A stretch of 13,346 bases of DNA. Source: a candidate division WOR-1 bacterium RIFOXYB2_FULL_48_7 (GTDB taxonomy: Bacteria; Margulisbacteria; WOR-1; O2-12-FULL-45-9; XYB2-FULL-48-7). The translations under genes were made by a program, and so were the position numbers. How positions within the stretch are numbered: the stretch's first letter is position 1; each line of letters starts with the position of its first letter. Location of the stretch: assembly GCA_001771615.1 (NCBI GenBank), contig MEUF01000023.1:1-13346 (forward strand). The letters are read 5' to 3'. Shown here piece after piece: positions 1 through 8,148 of this stretch. The notes below the pieces were generated by a model. It did not search any database, was not told the origin of the DNA, and saw nothing but the letters and a program-made list of their open reading frames with translations.

Positions 1-507
1 CGGAGCAAGGTTGCCGGGATAGTTGGCTTTATGATTATAATTGCTTTTATGGTTCTGTATTATCGACTGCCGGGTTTTTTAGCCGATATTGCCTTAAGTA
101 TTTATGTCCCTCTCACCTTGGCCGGATTGGCTCTCTTTCACGCCACCCTGACCTTGCCCGGTATTGCCGGTATTTTGCTCTCCATAGGTATGGCAGTCGA
201 TGCCAATATTATTATATTTGAGAGGTTAAAAGAGGAGTTGCGCCTGGGTAAAACAGTCAAGGCCTCGATTGACGCCGCCTTTCAGCGGGCCTTTAGCGCG
301 ATACTGGATTCCAACGTCACAACAATTATTGCCGCGGCGACGCTCTTTTTTGTCGGGACAGGCACAATCAAAGGTTTTGCGGTCACCCTGACCATTGGTA
401 TCCTTGCTTCCATGTTTACGGCCTTGACCATGACTCATATGATGATGAGCATGCTGGTTGACGGTAAAATTGTCACTGACCCCAATTCAAAGGCGTTATA
501 TAAATAA
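1..507 (+). CDS. secD: Protein translocase subunit SecD, C-terminal part (5' end outside window)
   Basis: This is the last 168 residues of SecD, open from the first base of the window, so the start and the large periplasmic P1 domain lie upstream. SecD and SecF form the membrane complex that uses the proton motive force to assist late steps of SecYEG/SecA export. Visible are several hydrophobic membrane segments and the family-typical stretch GMAVDANIIIFERLKEE (about residues 63-79 of the visible part), matching the conserved SecD/RND-type motif with its buried Asp, followed by the amphipathic region ending in RAFSAILDSN. The stop TAA shares one base with the secF start (TAATG), so the two are translationally coupled. 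The secD/secF split is the common bacterial arrangement. Identity is clear despite truncation. Confidence 0.95.
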   Translation, partial: RSKVAGIVGFMIIIAFMVLYYRLPGFLADIALSIYVPLTLAGLALFHATLTLPGIAGILLSIGMAVDANIIIFERLKEELRLGKTVKASIDAAFQRAFSAILDSNVTTIIAAATLFFVGTGTIKGFAVTLTIGILASMFTALTMTHMMMSMLVDGKIVTDPNSKALYK

Positions 508-1391
508 TGTTTGACATAATTAAGAAAAGTAAATTGTGGTTTTCCATCTCCAGCGTAGCGATATTGCTGGCCATGGCTGCTTTTGGATTTAATTATTTCG
601 TCCACGGGCGGGCGATGAACTTTGGCATCGATTTTACCGGCGGGACAATGTTAAGTTTGCGCTTTGAAAAACCGGTCGACCTGGCCGCGGTCCGCCATAT
701 CTTGGATGATTATAAGTTGGGGGAAAGCATTATCCAGAAGACCGAGGGGGAAAATAACGATGTTCTAATCAGAACTATCCCCCTGGAAAATGAAATTCGG
801 GCAAAAATTATTTCTGACCTTAATTCCAAGGTCTCAAAAGCTGAAATATTAGAAGCTGACATAATTGGCCCGACCATCGGCAAGGAATTAAGCCAGCAAG
901 CCGTCTGGGCCTTATTGATTGCCTCAATCGGCATCATCATATATGTCAGTTTTCGTTTTGAATTCTTTTATGCACTGGCCGCCTTATTGGCCCTCTATCA
1001 TGACGCCATCATTACGACCGGTATCATGGCGCTCCTTTACCGGACGATTGACGTGACTTTTGTCGCGGCCATCCTGACAATTATGGGATATTCAATTAAT
1101 GACACTATTGTTATTTTTGACCGGATCAGGGAAAACCTGAAGAAACCGAATTTGGCCAAAAAGAAATTCAGCGAATTGGTCAATATCAGCATCTGGGAAA
1201 CGATGGCCCGTTCGATTAACACCGTTTTGACCGTCATTGTCATGGTTTTGTGCCTGCTATTATTAGGCGGTGAAACCTTAAGGGAGTTTTCCCTGACACT
1301 GTTGATCGGGTTTACTCTTGGGGCCTGCTCTTCTATATTTGTTGCGCCGCCGCTCTTAGTCCTCTGGCATACCTGGGAATCCAAACGCTAA
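507..1391 (+). CDS. secF: Protein translocase subunit SecF
   Basis: SecF, 294 residues, close to the usual family length. It partners with SecD in the inner membrane to promote preprotein release using the proton motive force. An N-terminal membrane segment (about residues 12-31) precedes the conserved NFGIDFTGGT motif (about 38-47), then a short periplasmic P1 domain, then five more hydrophobic segments. The signature GYSINDTIVIFDRIREN (about 193-209) carries the conserved Asp of the transmembrane core, and the C-terminal SSIFVAPPLLVLW is typical. The ATG overlaps the secD stop by one base. The stop TAA directly abuts a TTG/ATG pair that begins uppP, so the three genes should share one transcript. 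Confidence 0.96.
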   Translation: MFDIIKKSKLWFSISSVAILLAMAAFGFNYFVHGRAMNFGIDFTGGTMLSLRFEKPVDLAAVRHILDDYKLGESIIQKTEGENNDVLIRTIPLENEIRAKIISDLNSKVSKAEILEADIIGPTIGKELSQQAVWALLIASIGIIIYVSFRFEFFYALAALLALYHDAIITTGIMALLYRTIDVTFVAAILTIMGYSINDTIVIFDRIRENLKKPNLAKKKFSELVNISIWETMARSINTVLTVIVMVLCLLLLGGETLREFSLTLLIGFTLGACSSIFVAPPLLVLWHTWESKR

Positions 1392-1394
1392 TTG

Positions 1395-2150
1395 ATGGAA
1401 TACTTCGTTTTAGGCATTGTCCAGGGATTAACCGAATTTCTTCCGGTTTCTTCTCAAGGCCATTTGCTGATTTTCGAACGGTTATTTAACCTGCAGGTTA
1501 ATATTGCTTTTGATACAGTTGTCCATCTGGGCACGGCTTTAGCCGCCATCGTTTATTTTTGGCGTGATATTTGGGAGCTGTTAACTGTCAAACACAGGTT
1601 GTTGGGGCTTGTCATGGTTTCTACAGCTATTACCGGAGTCCTGGGCGTAGCGTTTAAAGACTATTTCGAGGCCCTCTTTGCCAACTTCTTTTTTGTCGGG
1701 CCGTTTTTTGTCCTGACCGGTTTGCTGATTATGGCGGGGGAAAAATTGGGGAAGGGCAATCGCGGTGAGGCAAAGTTTAATTTTATCGATGCAGCAATAA
1801 TTGGTTTGGCCCAGGGAGCGGCAATTGTGCCTTCGCTCTCCCGTTCTGGGACAACAATCGCTGCCGCCTTGGCCTGTAACCTGGAGCGTGACCTGGCGGC
1901 CAGGTTTTCTTTTCTCATCTCTATCCCGGCAATTCTGGGGGCAGGGTTGCTGCAGTCAAAAGCTATTATCAAAACGGGGACGATCGGCCTTGGAGCCTGG
2001 CCACTAATTTTGGGGTTTACTGCCTCCTTTATCTCCGGGTTATTGGCCATTAGAATCTTTATGGAATTGGTCAGGCGGGCTTCCTTGCGCTGGTTTGCCT
2101 ATTACTGTTTGGCGCTCGGCATTGTTCTCTTGCTTTGGCAAATCAGATAA
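1395..2150 (+). CDS. uppP: Undecaprenyl-diphosphatase UppP (BacA family)
   Basis: Integral membrane phosphatase that dephosphorylates undecaprenyl diphosphate to the monophosphate carrier needed for peptidoglycan and other envelope polymers; overexpression in known bacteria gives bacitracin resistance. It has 251 residues and about eight hydrophobic segments. The family motif QGLTEFLPVSSQGH is at residues 10-23 (Q10, E14 and H23 at the usual catalytic positions). The second motif is PSLSRSGTT at 146-154, including Arg150; the usual form is PGxSRSGxT, so the Gly is Ser here. I chose the ATG; a TTG directly before it (1392) abuts the secF stop and could serve instead, adding one residue. No strong Shine-Dalgarno is visible, as expected for a gene coupled to secF. 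Confidence 0.95.
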   Translation: MEYFVLGIVQGLTEFLPVSSQGHLLIFERLFNLQVNIAFDTVVHLGTALAAIVYFWRDIWELLTVKHRLLGLVMVSTAITGVLGVAFKDYFEALFANFFFVGPFFVLTGLLIMAGEKLGKGNRGEAKFNFIDAAIIGLAQGAAIVPSLSRSGTTIAAALACNLERDLAARFSFLISIPAILGAGLLQSKAIIKTGTIGLGAWPLILGFTASFISGLLAIRIFMELVRRASLRWFAYYCLALGIVLLLWQIR

Positions 2151-2158
2151 GATAGAAT
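2130..2158 (+). promoter_or_regulatory. Candidate promoter for the lipoprotein gene
   Basis: TTGCTT (2130-2135), 17-nt spacer, TAGAAT (2153-2158), at the end of uppP. Predicted start near 2165 leaves about 14 nt of leader holding the GGGGGTG ribosome-binding site. The -10 matches consensus at five of six positions, the -35 only at TTG. It would allow the lipoprotein gene to be transcribed apart from secDF-uppP. Confidence 0.4.
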
Positions 2159-2178
2159 CACTCACCGGGGGTGCGGAA

Positions 2179-3288
2179 ATGAGTAAAAAGTTATTGCTTG
2201 GATTGCTGTTAGGTTTGCTGGTGGTGGGAAGCCTTTCTTTGTTTGGTTGCAGTTCGGCCACACAGGTCTCGGCTACGTTGGGCAGGATTACCGGGACAAT
2301 TGTGGCCGCAGATGGCACCTCCCCAATTGGCGGGGCTTCAGTTTATTTAAAAACTGATTCGACAAAATCAACCACCACTTCTTATGATGGATCCTTTACG
2401 CTGGAGGGGAGTTGGATTATTACGGGGACATATACGCTGGTGGCCACCAAAGGCGGATTTACGCTTGAATTTTCCGTTACTGTTGCCAGCAGTGAAGCCA
2501 CAACCAATGTCGGGACCAAAGAGGTTGACCCCACCGATCCGACTGTTACTGTCATCGTGCCTGATTTGGCCGTGATCAAAGGGTCGTGGGATTATATAGA
2601 AAATATTATTACGGAACTTGGCTATACCTATACCACGATTACCGTCAGCGACCTGGATAATTATGCTTTTATCAGCACCTTTGAAGCAATCTTCATTGAT
2701 TGTGGAACTACTTATGGCTCCTTGACTGCCTCTCGGGAAACCAATTTAAGAAATTTTGTTGAGGTTGCCGGGGGTTCCTTATACGCTTCGGACTGGGCGG
2801 CCGAATATGTGGAACGACTGTGGCCGACGGCGATCAACTTTTATGGCACTGTTGATCCAACGACTTACGAATCCACTGCCACCGCCAAAGTTGGGACCGG
2901 GAGCCAAACTGTCGAGGCGACAGTTGTTGATACCACCCTTAGGGACTATGTTTTAGGGAAGAGTACAATGTCGATATTTTATGACCTCTCTTCCTGGGTT
3001 GTGATCAGCTCGGAAGGGACTGGGACCGATGTCTTATTGAGAGGCACTTTTAATACCTATGCTTCCGGTATCAATGACTTACAAACGGAGCGCTCCAATA
3101 TCAGGGCGGCCGGATTAGCTGCTTCGACACTGTCGCTAGCTAACAAACCGCTGGCGGTCAAATTCCAACCGGCCGGTTCAACCAAGGGGACAGTAATTTA
3201 TACTACTTTCCATAATGAGGCCCAGGAAGAATTTGTGACCAATGACGTGAAAAACGTCCTCAAGGACTTTATTTTCACTTTAAATTAA
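2179..3288 (+). CDS. Putative lipoprotein with carboxypeptidase-regulatory-like repeat and GATase-like domain
   Basis: A 369-residue secreted protein of unknown function. The start is set by ATG 2179 with GGGGGTG upstream, which gives a good signal: MSKK, a hydrophobic core and a lipobox-like LFGC with Cys24 as the likely lipidated residue. An in-frame ATG at 2095 would bury the signal. Residues about 35-115 resemble a CarboxypepD_reg/Ig-like beta-sandwich (GRITGTIVAADGTSPIGG, YDGSFTLEG, YTLVATKGGF). From about 122, the pattern PDLAVIKG, FEAIFIDCGT, LRNFVEVAGGSLYASDW and VIYTTFHNE looks like a class I glutamine amidotransferase-like (ThuA/DUF4350-type) alpha/beta fold that senses or binds rather than hydrolyses, since no Cys is seen at the expected elbow (YASDW). 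Composition is rich in Thr and Ser, as for surface proteins. The domain calls are from pattern alone. Confidence 0.7.
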   Translation: MSKKLLLGLLLGLLVVGSLSLFGCSSATQVSATLGRITGTIVAADGTSPIGGASVYLKTDSTKSTTTSYDGSFTLEGSWIITGTYTLVATKGGFTLEFSVTVASSEATTNVGTKEVDPTDPTVTVIVPDLAVIKGSWDYIENIITELGYTYTTITVSDLDNYAFISTFEAIFIDCGTTYGSLTASRETNLRNFVEVAGGSLYASDWAAEYVERLWPTAINFYGTVDPTTYESTATAKVGTGSQTVEATVVDTTLRDYVLGKSTMSIFYDLSSWVVISSEGTGTDVLLRGTFNTYASGINDLQTERSNIRAAGLAASTLSLANKPLAVKFQPAGSTKGTVIYTTFHNEAQEEFVTNDVKNVLKDFIFTLN

Positions 3289-3302
3289 TTGTCGTTTATA
3301 AA

Positions 3303-3344
3303 AAGCAGAACCGCGGCCTAACCCGTCGCGGTTTTTGCTTTTTT
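3303..3344 (+). terminator. Rho-independent terminator after the lipoprotein gene
   Basis: AACCGCG (3309-3315) pairs with CGCGGTT (3327-3333) over an 11-nt loop, extended by AAGCA (3303-3307) with TGCTT (3336-3340), and followed by a T-rich stretch to 3344. It begins 14 nt after the stop and separates the secDF-uppP-lipoprotein block from the ftsK operon. Confidence 0.8.
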
Positions 3345-3345
3345 A

Positions 3346-3354
3346 TGGTATACT
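3346..3354 (+). promoter_or_regulatory. Extended -10 promoter directly before ftsK
   Basis: TGGTATACT is an extended -10 (TG, one base, TATACT at 3349-3354). No -35 is visible at the proper distance. The predicted start is near 3361, only about three bases before the ATG at 3364, and there is no Shine-Dalgarno, so the transcript may be leaderless or nearly so. Confidence 0.5.
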
Positions 3355-3363
3355 TTTTTAACA

Positions 3364-5616
3364 ATGCCGCCGAAAAAAAGCAATTACAGCAAAAAAAATG
3401 CGCAAGTTTCCCCCATCCCTTCACGTTTTAAGCAAGATATCGCCGGTATTCTTCTGATTGCGGTGGCTATCTTTATCTTTATTGCCAATCTTTCAGCTTC
3501 GACCGGGGCCATTGGGGTTTTTTTGATTAACCGGGCTCTTGGCTCGATCATGGGGGTAGGGGTCCATGCCCTACCGTTTTTTATTGGCCTCTACGGAATC
3601 ATCTTGCTGCTGCGCCACGAGGTTAAAGAGCTGGCTGTTCGCTTGAGTGGGCTGGTCATCATGTTTTTTGTTTTTATCACCTCTGCCCAGTTTGCCAGTC
3701 CGCATTATTTTTCGCTGCAAGCGAAGTATCCTCTTGTCCAGGGGGCTGGCGGGGCGATTGGCTTTGCTTTCCGTTTTGCTTTGGAAAAAACTATTGGTTT
3801 GGCTGGGGCATATCTTTTGTTGGGGGCATTTGCTTTTATTTCGTGCCTATTACTTTTTAATGTGACATTTCAATCTTTGCTGAGCCTGTTTGCCTCGCTG
3901 TTGCGGGTTGAGGGTGGCGCCAAATTGCCGGTAACCGGGGAAAAACCGACGGTAGTAAAATCAATCCCGCCACTGAAGCAGGAAGTTATTCCGGCCCCGC
4001 CAGTTCCTTTGCAAACAACTGCTCCTTTACCGATCACTTTTGCTTCTATTAATGATCCGGTGGAACAAAAGCCGGTGGTGGATTTTCCCCTGCCCAAATT
4101 TGATGAAGAAAAGCCGGCAAAATCGAAAGACGGGGATGGAGACTCCGGAGCAAAAAAACACTCAAAGTATAAATTACCGTCGCTTGATCTGCTGGAAGAT
4201 ACTACCGCGAAAGAGCGGCAGCAGGCGGAAAGTCTGCGCGAAAGCATTGAAACCAGGAAGCAGCTTTTAGAGTCTGCCTTGCGCAATTTTGGTGTTGGGG
4301 CCAGAGTGGTGGCAATCCTGCAGGGGCCAGCTGTCACCAGATATGAATTGCAGCCAGAGCCAGGGGTCAAGGTCAGCCGGATTGCCAACCTGGCGGATGA
4401 TATCGCTCTAAACCTTGCTTCGCAGGGGGTCAGAATCGAGGCCCCAGTCCCGGGTAAATCTGTAGTTGGGATTGAGGTCCCAAATGCCACGGTCACGCCC
4501 GTCAGGATCAAAGAAACGGCTAAAACCAACGAATTTATTCATGCTGCATCGAAATTACTGATCTGTATCGGTAAGGATCTTTCCGGGAACCCGGTTTACG
4601 GTGATTTGGGGAAAATGCCCCACTTGCTGATTGCCGGAACAACCGGATCCGGAAAGAGTGTTTGTATTAATGCCCTAATCACTAGCATTTTGTTGCGCGC
4701 CCGCCCAGATGAAGTAAAAATGTTAATGATTGACCCTAAAATGGTTGAGCTTTCTGTCTATGATGGGATCGCCCATCTATTGGCTCCGGTGGTGACCGAT
4801 CCCAAAAGAGCGGCCAATACGCTTAAACAATGGGTTATCAAAGAGATGGAGAGCCGCTATAAGATGTTTCATGATGCTGGCGCCAGAAACATTGAATCCT
4901 ATAACCACAAGGTTGGGGAAGAAGGCAAGCTCCCCTACATATTGGTAATTATTGATGAATTGGCCGACTTAATGATGGTGGCTGCCAACGAGGTAGAAAC
5001 GGCCATCTGCCGCATTGCCCAATTAGCCAGAGCGACCGGAATTCATTTAGTCCTGGCAACGCAGCGCCCGTCGGTTGATGTCATCACCGGTTTGATCAAA
5101 GCCAATATTCCATCGCGCATCGCTTTTGCTGTAGCTACACAAATCGATTCGCGCGTAGTTTTGGATGCTTCCGGGGCAGAAAAATTGCTTGGACGGGGTG
5201 ATATGCTTTACAATCCGATTGGCTCGATGAAGCCGACCAGGGTCCAGGGATGTTTTGTGACTGACAAAGAGACCGAAAGGATTATCAAGCACGTCAAGGA
5301 GCAGGCCGAACCGGAATATCTGGAAGAGATTATTGGTATTGAAGCGATCGATTTCGGCAAAAGCGATGGTGAGGGTGGGAGAGAAACCGGCACGGCTCAG
5401 GACGCCTTATTTGGTGACGTTGCCAGGCTGATCATTGAAAGCGGCCAGGCTTCTACCTCTTATGTCCAACGGAAGTTTCGCATCGGTTATAACCGGGCAG
5501 CCAGGCTGATGGATGAAATGCAGGAAGCCGGGATTGTCAGCCCGCCGGAAGGGGAATTGAAAACCCGCCGCATTACCGCCTCGCGAGAGTCTCTTAAAGC
5601 GATTGGGATCGAGTGA
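3364..5616 (+). CDS. ftsK: DNA translocase FtsK/SpoIIIE
   Basis: Septal DNA pump that clears chromosomes from the closing division septum. It has 750 residues, near the length of SpoIIIE and shorter than E. coli FtsK. The N-terminus has about four hydrophobic segments (residues about 25-180), followed by a Pro/Lys-rich linker to about 270. The motor follows: the alpha domain, then the beta RecA-like domain with Walker A GTTGSGKS at 425-432 and Walker B ending IIDE with D531/E532, then the LATQRPSVDVITGLIKANIPSRI stretch that is nearly invariant in the family. The C-terminal winged-helix gamma domain (about 677-740; STSYVQRKFRIGYNRAARLMDEME-like) would read polar DNA motifs. No ribosome-binding site is visible. 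The stop TGA overlaps the GTG of the next gene by four bases (GTGA), so ftsK is the first gene of a five-gene operon. Confidence 0.97.
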   Translation: MPPKKSNYSKKNAQVSPIPSRFKQDIAGILLIAVAIFIFIANLSASTGAIGVFLINRALGSIMGVGVHALPFFIGLYGIILLLRHEVKELAVRLSGLVIMFFVFITSAQFASPHYFSLQAKYPLVQGAGGAIGFAFRFALEKTIGLAGAYLLLGAFAFISCLLLFNVTFQSLLSLFASLLRVEGGAKLPVTGEKPTVVKSIPPLKQEVIPAPPVPLQTTAPLPITFASINDPVEQKPVVDFPLPKFDEEKPAKSKDGDGDSGAKKHSKYKLPSLDLLEDTTAKERQQAESLRESIETRKQLLESALRNFGVGARVVAILQGPAVTRYELQPEPGVKVSRIANLADDIALNLASQGVRIEAPVPGKSVVGIEVPNATVTPVRIKETAKTNEFIHAASKLLICIGKDLSGNPVYGDLGKMPHLLIAGTTGSGKSVCINALITSILLRARPDEVKMLMIDPKMVELSVYDGIAHLLAPVVTDPKRAANTLKQWVIKEMESRYKMFHDAGARNIESYNHKVGEEGKLPYILVIIDELADLMMVAANEVETAICRIAQLARATGIHLVLATQRPSVDVITGLIKANIPSRIAFAVATQIDSRVVLDASGAEKLLGRGDMLYNPIGSMKPTRVQGCFVTDKETERIIKHVKEQAEPEYLEEIIGIEAIDFGKSDGEGGRETGTAQDALFGDVARLIIESGQASTSYVQRKFRIGYNRAARLMDEMQEAGIVSPPEGELKTRRITASRESLKAIGIE

Positions 5617-6428
5617 AAAAGCTCCTGGTTTTTGGCTGCTTAATATTCATTTTTAATTGTTTTGCCTTGGCGGCCCCGGTGCCCAAAAAAATAATTTCCG
5701 GCATCCCGTCGGTTACAGAAATCCTTTTTGCCCTGGGTGCCGGCGGCCAGGTTATCGGGGTGACAACAAATTGCAATTATCCGCCGCCGGCTAAAAACAA
5801 AATAAAAGTTGGTGATTTTTTTCTGAATGTGGAAAAAATTGTTGCGCTCAAGCCCGACCTGGTTGTCCTGCTGGAAGAGGCGCAAAAAACCGATGTGCAA
5901 CGATTGAAAAGTTTCGGCTTAAATGTCTTCACCATTAATCCCCATTCACTCGATGAATTGGCCCAAAGCTATATTATTTTAGGAGAAAAAGTCGGCCGGC
6001 GCTGGCAGGGGGAACAGCTGGCTGCCCAGCTGCGACGGCAAGCCGGGCGATATAAGCCGCGGGCTTTTAGCCTTGATTTTGTCCTTCGTCGTCCCAGGCT
6101 GCTGATTGTGGTTGGCTATCGTCCGTTAATTGTGGTTGGCGGAGGGAGCTTTATTGATGATATAATTAAAGCCGCAGGGGCTGAAAACATTGCCGGAGAA
6201 GCCAGGATGGCTTATCCCGAATACAGTTTTGAGAAGCTTCTGCAAATCGACCCGGATTTCATTGTCTTGCCCAATAATATTGGGGTAAACAACGACCCGC
6301 GCTGGCAATTGTTGTCGGCAGTAAAAAAGAACCGGATCTTGATGATTGATCCAGATATTTTATCACGGCCGGGACCGCGGGTTGTCTTGGCGATTGAGAA
6401 AATTGCGAGGTTTATACGTGAAAACTAG
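5613..6428 (+). CDS. ABC transporter substrate-binding protein, BtuF-like
   Basis: Class III periplasmic binding protein (Peripla_BP_2, BtuF/FhuD/HemT group), 271 residues. It would capture cobalamin or another metal chelate outside the membrane and pass it to the permease and ATPase encoded next. The GTG start overlaps the ftsK stop and gives MKK plus a hydrophobic core ending at ALA-APVP, a good signal peptidase I site. There is no clear lipobox. The first lobe begins with the family pattern ISGIPSVTEILFALGAGGQVIGVT and NCNYPPPAK, then NVEKIVALKPDLVVL. The second lobe has GGGSFIDDIIKAAGAENIA and FEKLLQIDPDFIVLPN. The Y/P-rich segment resembles BtuF more than siderophore binders, so vitamin B12 is the best guess, but specificity cannot be read from sequence. 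Confidence 0.85.
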   Translation: MKKLLVFGCLIFIFNCFALAAPVPKKIISGIPSVTEILFALGAGGQVIGVTTNCNYPPPAKNKIKVGDFFLNVEKIVALKPDLVVLLEEAQKTDVQRLKSFGLNVFTINPHSLDELAQSYIILGEKVGRRWQGEQLAAQLRRQAGRYKPRAFSLDFVLRRPRLLIVVGYRPLIVVGGGSFIDDIIKAAGAENIAGEARMAYPEYSFEKLLQIDPDFIVLPNNIGVNNDPRWQLLSAVKKNRILMIDPDILSRPGPRVVLAIEKIARFIREN

Positions 6429-7371
6429 ACTGATTTTAATCTTAAGCTTGTGTTTATTATTGGCTATCGGTTTGGCGCTGTTTATTGGAGCGACCTCTCT
6501 CTCTTTTAACCATCCTGCATTTTTGCAGGTTCGACTGCCTAGAGTCCTGCTCTCTGCCTTAGTGGGGCTGTTATTAGCGATTTCTGGGGTAATCCTTCAA
6601 GGGGTGCTGCGCAACCCCCTGGCCGATCCCTATATTCTGGGGATTTCGGCTGGTGGTGGAGTGGGGGCCGCTTTATCGATGGTTTTAGGCGCGCAATTTG
6701 TGGTGTTCGGGATCAGTTCAATCCCCTTGTCAGCCTTTTTCTTTTCGTTAACGGCGGTTTATGTCGTTTATCGGCTTTCACAGGTAGCTGGACGGACCTC
6801 TCCGGAAACATTAATCCTGGCCGGAGTGGCCTTATCGGCCTTTTGCTCGGCCATCCTGGCTCTGATTATTAAAATATCTGGTAACCTGGAAGCGGTCTAT
6901 TTTTGGCTGTTGGGGAGCTTGTCTTCGGCCAATTGGGTTAACGTCATTACTACCCTGCCATATGCCCTAGCCGGAATAATTATTGCTTATTATTTTTCCA
7001 AGGAATTGAATGCTTTGCTCTTAGGCGAAGAGATGGCTGCCACTCTGGGAGTGGAAATTGAAAAGGTCCAGCTGGTTTTGATCGGGACCGCTTCTTTGAT
7101 GACAGCGGCGGCTGTTTCAGTCTCCGGTTTAATCGGTTTCGTCGGCTTGATTATCCCTCATTGGATCAGGCTGATGGTTGGGCCAAATCATCGCTATCTT
7201 ATCCCATTGTCTGCCCTTTCCGGCATGCTTTTAATGGTGGTAGCCGATATGTTGGCTAGGGTTATCCTGGCCCCCCTGGCCATGGAAATTCCGGTTGGAG
7301 TTGTGATGGCTTTATTTGGTGCGCCGTTTTTCCTCTATTTATTGCGGCGGCGCCGGTTGGAGGGGAAATAA
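6418..7371 (+). CDS. ABC transporter permease, FecCD/BtuC family
   Basis: Membrane permease of the BtuC/FecCD family, 317 residues from GTG 6418, the usual size, with about ten hydrophobic helices. I chose this GTG because GAGG lies seven bases upstream and it starts directly with a short basic N-terminus and the first helix. An ATG at 6346 would add 24 charged residues and overlap the preceding gene by 83 bases. Conserved family blocks are visible: RLPRVLLSALVGLLLAISGVILQ, then GVLRNPLADPYILGISAGGGVGAAL, and the later cytoplasmic coupling region LGEEMAATLGVEI and SGLIGFVGLIIPHWIRLMVGPNH. It overlaps the binding-protein gene by 11 bases and precedes the ATPase by three, so the trio forms one importer. 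Confidence 0.92.
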   Translation: MKTRLILILSLCLLLAIGLALFIGATSLSFNHPAFLQVRLPRVLLSALVGLLLAISGVILQGVLRNPLADPYILGISAGGGVGAALSMVLGAQFVVFGISSIPLSAFFFSLTAVYVVYRLSQVAGRTSPETLILAGVALSAFCSAILALIIKISGNLEAVYFWLLGSLSSANWVNVITTLPYALAGIIIAYYFSKELNALLLGEEMAATLGVEIEKVQLVLIGTASLMTAAAVSVSGLIGFVGLIIPHWIRLMVGPNHRYLIPLSALSGMLLMVVADMLARVILAPLAMEIPVGVVMALFGAPFFLYLLRRRRLEGK

Positions 7372-7374
7372 GCC

Positions 7375-8148
7375 GTGCCGGTCCTAGAAATTGAAAATCT
7401 GGTCAGTGGTTATTCTCCCCATAAACCAATTGTCAAAGATATCACCTTTTCGGTTGATGACGGGGAATTTGTCGGAATTGTTGGCCCCAATGGTTCGGGA
7501 AAAACTACCCTGTTGCGGTCAATTGTCGGCTTAGTGGCGATCAATTCAGGGAGCATCAAGATCAGTGAACATAAATTGGAACATCTGGATAAGCGTGAAT
7601 TGGCCAGGCGGGTGGCTTTTGTCCCGCAGATGATGGAGCCGATCAATGGCTTTACGGTCCGTGATTTGGTGATGCTTGGCCGAACCCCGTATTTTGAAAG
7701 GTTTTCCTTCGATTCCAACGATGACCGGGATGCCGTTAATTGGGCCATTGCCGAATTAAAAATAGATAATCTGATCGAACGCCAGGTGACCGAATTGTCA
7801 GGCGGTGAGTTCCAGCGAGTGGCCATAGCCCGGGCTTTGGCTCAAGAGCCTCGTCTGTTATTGCTCGATGAACCGATCTCCCACCTGGATATCCGTTATC
7901 AGGTCAAGCTGTGTAAATTGTTGCGCCAGCTTCGTTCGCATCGCTCGATTATTGCGACCTTCCATGATTTAAATATGGCGGCCAGGTTCTGTTCCAAGCT
8001 TATCCTGCTAAAGAACGGAGAATTAATCGCGGCCGGAAAACCCTTTGATGTTGTCACCCCGGAAAATATCTGGCGGGCCTATCGGATAAAAGTGACGATC
8101 AAGAAAAACTCTGATAAACAGAGATCGAAATATGTCCTTCTTCCGTAA
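7375..8148 (+). CDS. ABC transporter ATP-binding protein, BtuD/FepC type
   Basis: The ATPase of the importer, 257 residues. Walker A GPNGSGKTT spans residues 37-45, the Q-loop Gln is Q85 (FVPQ), the signature LSGGE is 141-145, Walker B LLLLDEP ends with D165/E166, the D-loop is SHLD (169-172) and the switch His is H197 (ATFHDLN). The GTG start has GGAGG upstream across the end of the permease gene. Its last 17 bases overlap the yfhO start in another frame. The 257-residue length, including a tail after the H-loop ending in a basic stretch, is normal for cobalamin/iron-chelate ATPases. Confidence 0.94.
   Translation: MPVLEIENLVSGYSPHKPIVKDITFSVDDGEFVGIVGPNGSGKTTLLRSIVGLVAINSGSIKISEHKLEHLDKRELARRVAFVPQMMEPINGFTVRDLVMLGRTPYFERFSFDSNDDRDAVNWAIAELKIDNLIERQVTELSGGEFQRVAIARALAQEPRLLLLDEPISHLDIRYQVKLCKLLRQLRSHRSIIATFHDLNMAARFCSKLILLKNGELIAAGKPFDVVTPENIWRAYRIKVTIKKNSDKQRSKYVLLP

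Noticed and set aside
2095..2178. Upstream ATG giving 28 more residues on the lipoprotein
   Set aside because: It would overlap uppP by 56 bases and place a charged stretch before the signal peptide; ATG 2179 has a ribosome-binding site and a proper signal.
3870..4529. Minus-strand 219-aa open frame inside ftsK
   Set aside because: It is antisense to the linker and motor domain of a clear ftsK gene, has no ribosome-binding site and has a composition expected of a shadow frame.
5560..5615. Cobalamin riboswitch before the binding-protein gene
   Set aside because: The upstream sequence is the coding end of ftsK, and I saw no B12-box-like element or space for one.
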